A DNA stretch of 64,000 nt from Peribacillus sp. FSL E2-0218. Lineage in GTDB: Bacteria > Bacillota > Bacilli > Bacillales > DSM-1321. Of the stretch, positions 60,748-64,000 are shown piece by piece (position 1 is the stretch's first letter; every line of letters starts with the position of its first letter). The notes under the pieces were generated by a model. That model saw only the letters and a list, made by a program, of their open reading frames with translations, had not been told where the DNA came from and did not search any database. The stretch covers positions 2,793,501 through 2,857,500 of the forward strand of contig NZ_CP150304.1 in assembly GCF_037992945.1 (NCBI RefSeq), read 5' to 3'. Made by a program: the position numbers and the translations under genes.

Positions 60748-61518
60748 TCACACGGAAGATCTTTTCCCAAGGACATCCTTCCCGCCCGTGACCGGTATGA
60801 TGCTGCCTGTGATGAAATCCGATTTTTCCTCACATAGGAACGAGATGACCCTCGCTATATCCTCCCCTGTACCTGGTCTGCCGATTGGTACGGTACCATC
60901 CTTTTCCTCTTTCGCGACCTTAATCTCCTGCTCCTTCCATTCACCGATGATATCGCCAGGACAGACCATATTCACGGTAATGCCATGCGCGGCTTCTTCC
61001 GCAGCCAATGTTCTCGTTAAGGAGGTCAAGCCACTTTTTGCGGCGGCAAATGCTGAGCGGTAAATCCATCCCGGTGCAGTTTCACAGCGTTCAAATCCAA
61101 GAGTAATGACTCTTCCCCAGCCTATTCTGCGCATTTGTGGAATAAGTACCTTGGCAAAATAGAAAAATCCATTTAAATTACCATCCATGATATATTTCCA
61201 TTCTTCACTGCTGTATTCATTCATCGGTTTACGGTCGTGCATATACGGCCCAGCGTTATGCACGAAGATATCGACATGGCCAAAGGTCTCAAGCACCTTA
61301 CCCATGATACGTTGGCAATCTTCCTCACTTGCTGCATCACCTTGGATGGCGAGCGCCTTCACTTCTTTTTTCCGTAATTCTTCCACCAAAGCTAGAGCTG
61401 CCTTGCTGCTTTTTCGATACGTGATGACGATAGACATTCCTTTTTCCGCTAACGAATATGCCACCCTTTTGCCGATTCCCGTTGCGCCTCCAGTAATAAA
61501 AGCTACTTTTTCATCCAC
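60748..61518 (-). CDS. SDR-family protein with altered catalytic residues
   Basis: The 256-aa product begins (GTG) after GAGGG. It has the nucleotide-binding TGGATGIGKRV, the D-x-N-type elements FVHNAGPYMH, and a C-terminal substrate region ending ITGSIIPVTGGKDV. The usual catalytic Ser position reads ITLGFERCE and the Tyr of YxxxK is Phe (SAFAAAKSGLTS), so Lys remains but Ser and Tyr are missing. Such proteins may bind cofactor without normal reductase activity. It is FabG-like in overall sequence; function is unknown. Confidence 0.88.
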   Translation of the reverse strand: MDEKVAFITGGATGIGKRVAYSLAEKGMSIVITYRKSSKAALALVEELRKKEVKALAIQGDAASEEDCQRIMGKVLETFGHVDIFVHNAGPYMHDRKPMNEYSSEEWKYIMDGNLNGFFYFAKVLIPQMRRIGWGRVITLGFERCETAPGWIYRSAFAAAKSGLTSLTRTLAAEEAAHGITVNMVCPGDIIGEWKEQEIKVAKEEKDGTVPIGRPGTGEDIARVISFLCEEKSDFITGSIIPVTGGKDVLGKRSSV

Positions 61519-61677
61519 AGGCCATCCCTCTTTATCTAAAGGATTTTACTTAATTATACATAAGTTTAGCCCATTTTCTATAATTTAGTAATTGTTTGAA
61601 CGAACCTCTAGGCTTTAGCCTGCATAAAATGCAATAAATAAACCTGTCAGTCCATATGCAGGAGAGAGGAATTCGAT

Positions 61678-62145
61678 ATGTTTCCCTGGAATTCACTTTT
61701 TTCTTTTAAGAACAACCCTAATCAAAAGGACTTCATGAAAAATATGCAGCAAAGTGATGTACAATCGTTCATCGAAAAAGTATTTTCACAAGTCATTCCT
61801 GACAATATGCAAGGCATGATGAACCAAAATAATCTCGGTTCAAAAAAAGCACCGGCCCGAACAGAGCATCCCATGCAAGCTGATGTATTCGAAACCCATT
61901 TATATGTGTTTGTAAGAATTCCGATCGTTGATGAATCTTGGCTAAAGAAAATGAAACTTTACCATACCTCTAACCAATCGATCATCGAGGGGATTCCAGA
62001 AGCCTCCGATCGTCACGTCATCACGCTGCCTGCACTTGTGAAGAAAAAAGGGGCATCCGCCCAATTTAAAGAATCGACATTGGAAATACGCCTTCAGAAA
62101 AGCTTCCATACCCAGTATTCCGAAATCGATGTATCCGAGTTTTGA
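61678..62145 (+). CDS. Hsp20-fold spore protein, GerT/CotP-like
   Basis: The ATG follows GAGAGGAATTCGAT; 155 aa. An N-terminal Met/Asn/Gln-rich segment (about 20-60) precedes an alpha-crystallin-like beta domain (about 62-155: MQADVFETHLYVFVRIPIVDE, HVITLPALVKKKGASAQFKESTLEIRLQKS). This layout is like GerT, a coat-associated small heat-shock relative needed for efficient germination in Bacillus subtilis. The spore role is inferred from similarity of layout. Confidence 0.7.
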   Translation: MFPWNSLFSFKNNPNQKDFMKNMQQSDVQSFIEKVFSQVIPDNMQGMMNQNNLGSKKAPARTEHPMQADVFETHLYVFVRIPIVDESWLKKMKLYHTSNQSIIEGIPEASDRHVITLPALVKKKGASAQFKESTLEIRLQKSFHTQYSEIDVSEF

Positions 62146-62224
62146 TTTAGGAGCACACTTAGGAGTGGATGCGGTTCCTGCGCTTTCCTCCAATCTTCAT
62201 GCCATTCGACTAATAAATGGAAGC

Positions 62225-62264
62225 TAAAAAAAGCACACCCCATTTCGATGGGATGTGCTCTTAT
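62225..62264 (-). terminator. Terminator of the CAP-domain gene
   Basis: Arms AGCACA-CCCAT and ATGGG-TGTGCT lie between convergent genes; the minus-strand side ends in TTTTTTT. Confidence 0.85.
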
Positions 62265-62281
62265 GTGAAACTATCGATTTA

Positions 62282-63043
62282 TTATTTTCCGATGAATTGT
62301 TGAGTCCAGTAGTTACCAGATTCTACGTAACCTACTCCAATGTGAGTAAAGCTAGAATTCATGATATTTTCACGGTGACCTTGGCTGTTCATCCATGCTT
62401 GTACCACTTCTTCTGGTGTTTGCTGACCTTGTGCGATGTTTTCACCAGCTGATGAATAGCTGATGCCGAATTTTTTCATCATATCGAATGGTGAGCCATA
62501 AGTTGGGCTATTGTGGTCAAAGTAATTGTTATCTTTCATGTCTTGAGACTTGATACGAGCAACTTTGCTCAACTCTTTGTCGACTTTAAGAGCAGCCAAA
62601 CCTTGTTTTGCACGCTCTGCATTCGTTAATTTAACGACTTGTTGTTCAAAAGCACTTAATTCAGAGTTTGTCTCGGTTTTTTCATTAGTAGGTTTTTCTG
62701 GTTTAGCTTCTGGTTTTGCTTGGTTAGTCGTTCCATTTTGAACAGGTTTTGGTTCTGGTTTTTGTACTGGCTTTTGTTCTGGTTTTTGTACTGGTTTTTG
62801 TACTGGTTTTTGTACTGGTTTTTGTACTGGTTTTTCTTGTGCTTGTACTTGTGCAGCAGGTAGAGTGATATTATATTTAGCTAGATATTGGTTTAGGACC
62901 TTTTGCATATCTTCTTGATTCATTGCTTTATATGTTACTTGTTTAACAGTATCACAGTTAGCTGCTTCCGCTTGGTTAGCTCCTACTCCTGTGAATATAA
63001 TTGCTGCAGCCGCTGCTGCTGACATGATCATTTTCTTTTTCAT
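62282..63043 (-). CDS. Secreted CAP/SCP-domain protein (YkwD-like) with PVQK repeats
   Basis: The start at 63043 follows AGGAGG; 253 aa. A signal peptide (MKKKMIMSAAAAAAIIFTG, cleavage after NQAEA) is followed by a short N-terminal segment, a Pro/Lys/Gln repeat region (about 74-120; KPVQ-type units) and a C-terminal CAP domain (about 138-253: NAERAKQGLAALKVDKELSKVARIKSQDM, YFDHNSPTYGSPFDMM, ENIAQGQQTPEEVVQAWMNSQGHRENIMN). It is the typical bacillar exported SCP protein; the molecular role is unclear. The repeat region is coded by near-identical 12-bp units and may vary in length. Confidence 0.92.
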   Translation of the reverse strand: MKKKMIMSAAAAAAIIFTGVGANQAEAANCDTVKQVTYKAMNQEDMQKVLNQYLAKYNITLPAAQVQAQEKPVQKPVQKPVQKPVQKPEQKPVQKPEPKPVQNGTTNQAKPEAKPEKPTNEKTETNSELSAFEQQVVKLTNAERAKQGLAALKVDKELSKVARIKSQDMKDNNYFDHNSPTYGSPFDMMKKFGISYSSAGENIAQGQQTPEEVVQAWMNSQGHRENIMNSSFTHIGVGYVESGNYWTQQFIGK

Positions 63044-63445
63044 TCGTATTTCCTCCTGTGATGTTCGTTTTTTTGTTGTTCTTGCTTCTGGAATTATCAT
63101 AACATGCATTTTTTGTAATATATGCACCATGAATTCCCATCGAATTTACAGGGTACGAACGAGAATGGTTTTTTATCCACGTTTCAGAGAAAGCAAGCGA
63201 AAAAGCTTAATCTATCTATGTTTTGAAAAGTAGTATATATACTCATATTTTTCCAGACATTCCTTGTCAATGGTAGTTACATAGAACCATTTCCATTGAA
63301 TACTAATAACTTTTAATTGACATATCATTTCCAAGCTGAATTTTATGACTTTCTTTACTTTTATGTTACAAATTTTTCGATTCCGCTTCTTAAGTCCCAA
63401 TATTAGGAACACCCATATTTCCAATTAAATAACGATTCGAACTGA
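63044..63445. other. AT-rich intergenic region, no gene
   Basis: It probably contains the promoter of the CAP-domain gene. Open frames here lack ribosome sites and recognisable content. Confidence 0.45.
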
Positions 63446-63498
63446 CTTCGATCGTTGCTTATCGACTCGCATCATCCATTCCATTCGACTATGCGTGA
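63446..63498 (-). repeat. Degenerate fragment of the GC-rich repeat unit
   Basis: Read on the minus strand, TGACTCACGCATAGTCGAAT and GGAATGGATGATGCGAGTCG match the spacer/leader of the 187-bp units (TTCACGCAGAGTGAAGTGGAACGGAGGGTGCGAGACTC) and, closely, CTCACGCATAGTGGAATGG at 59173. The GC-rich core itself is missing. Confidence 0.5.
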
Positions 63499-63632
63499 GT
63501 CAAGGGCAAGCTTTCACCTAATCATCTTGTTCAATCGGTTTGTCTGGAGGACTCATGGAGAAGAACAGGCTATTTCCATCTTTGGGGCACTGGTTGAGCA
63601 AGGATTTACGTGCTTTCAATTCAATGAAATAA

Positions 63633-63674
63633 CAAAAAGGCTTCGGATGGGGAACCATTCCAAAACCTTTTTGG
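63633..63674 (-). terminator. Terminator of the YtkA-like gene; resembles the IS-end hairpin
   Basis: CAAAAAGG-CTTCGGATGG and CCATTCCAAAA-CCTTTTTGG form an imperfect stem similar to 58522-58568. It could be a third relic of the same element family in reverse orientation or just a terminator. Confidence 0.6.
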
Positions 63675-63707
63675 CTGTATCCTGCGTTACCGGAAGTAGT
63701 CGCAGTT

Positions 63708-64000
63708 TCAATTCATGTCTTCTTGATCCATCTCGTCCATTTCCTTTTTCCCGTCATTTTGTTCAGGAGGACTTGGTTTGCCAATGACGAATTCTTCCTT
63801 GGGCATGCTGTGCATATCTCTTGCCGTTACGTGGGCATATACATAATAGGTACCTTCTTCATCAAAGGTCTTTTCGATTTCATAAATGCCATTGCCCTTA
63901 TGCTTGGCAGCAATTTTGTCATGTTCATCACTATTTGCCAACCAAATTTCAAAACTGACATCATCCGCATCCTTCACCTTTTCATCCCCATATGTCACCT
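63708..64000 (-). CDS. YtkA/FixH-like domain protein (5' truncated)
   Basis: The gene continues beyond the right edge of the window; the visible 97 or so C-terminal codons include YGDEKVKDADDVSFEIWLANSDEHDK and GIYEIEKTFDEEGTYYVYAHVTARDMHSMPKEEFVIG, a YtkA/FixH-type beta-sandwich, and an acidic tail rich in Asp/Met. Such proteins are usually lipoproteins or membrane-anchored; the N-terminus is not visible here. The role of the family is unknown. Confidence 0.75.
   Translation of the reverse strand, partial: VTYGDEKVKDADDVSFEIWLANSDEHDKIAAKHKGNGIYEIEKTFDEEGTYYVYAHVTARDMHSMPKEEFVIGKPSPPEQNDGKKEMDEMDQEDMN

Noticed and set aside
63455..63787. 110-codon plus-strand frame near the right edge
   Set aside because: It crosses the terminator and the antisense of the YtkA-like gene and has no ribosome site.

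Overview
The window is low-GC Gram-positive chromosome from a spore-forming member of the Bacillaceae, most like Peribacillus (the former Bacillus simplex group) or a close relative. This rests on spore genes (a CwlJ-type cortex hydrolase, a GerA-type germinant receptor subunit, a GerT-like Hsp20 protein), Ku/LigD repair, an S-box leader before yitJ-metH, aggAGG-type ribosome sites, CcpA-like cre sites and frequent TTG/GTG starts. Genus assignment is inference. No rRNA, standard tRNA gene, CRISPR array or prophage is visible.

Layout. 1-1,940: the end of an ABC-F gene, a small unknown gene, and a decayed copy of the 3' end of the flotillin gene whose intact version lies at 19.7-21.2 kb. 1.9-5.7 kb: a PTS permease, an enolase-superfamily sugar-acid dehydratase and a GntR regulator. 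5.9-14.4 kb: a galactan/lactose module with secreted endo-galactanase GanB, galactokinase, lactose-type PTS LacE/LacF, 6-phospho-beta-galactosidase LacG, divergent repressor LacR and a HAD phosphatase. The lac promoter shows a canonical -35/-10, an overlapping cre site and TGTTTGTTTTTGTT-type LacR operators. 14.6-19.7 kb: an orphan GerA subunit, a complete IS1182-family element inserted in the cwlJ terminator, cwlJ and a small Sm-like/GerQ-like gene. 19.7-21.8 kb: floT-yuaF. 22.5-28.2 kb: bioY with a BirA operator, a YusW-like lipoprotein, a hemolysin-III-like membrane protein, an autoregulated ArsR-type regulator, a LysM cortex-hydrolase-like protein, and small enzymes.

28.3-32 kb: the fructose operon fruR-fruK-fruA. 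32.1-36.3 kb: odhAB (2-oxoglutarate dehydrogenase E1 and E2). 36.6-38.3 kb: an extradiol-type dioxygenase and a polysaccharide deacetylase. 38.3-43.9 kb: yitJ-metH behind a SAM riboswitch. 44-48 kb: a MOSC protein, a candidate small RNA, and divergent ku/ligD followed by eight 21-bp imperfect tandem repeats. 48.1-53.7 kb: dapF, a purine permease, a beta-carbonic anhydrase, two membrane proteins, and uppP. 53.9 kb: a tRNA-like element with an adjoining inverted repeat. 54-58.5 kb: an acetyltransferase, an LrgA/LrgB pair, a short YflJ-like gene, a stand-alone MurG and an mscS-type gene with a one-base frameshift. 58.5-59.3 kb: three tandem 187-bp GC-rich units inside what looks like a deleted relative of the IS1182 element. 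59.3-64 kb: a MATE transporter, an SDR protein lacking the usual catalytic Ser/Tyr, a GerT-like protein, a secreted CAP-domain protein and the end of a YtkA/FixH-like gene.

The most unusual signals are: (i) two related elements that both sit inside intrinsic terminators, with the terminator hairpin duplicated on each side and the same GC-rich repeat inside; (ii) a PTS-based galactan route; (iii) a possible new approximately 100-nt small RNA between the MOSC gene and ku; (iv) the tRNA-like structure at 53.9 kb; (v) the 21-bp repeat array after ligD; and (vi) the flotillin pseudogene copy.
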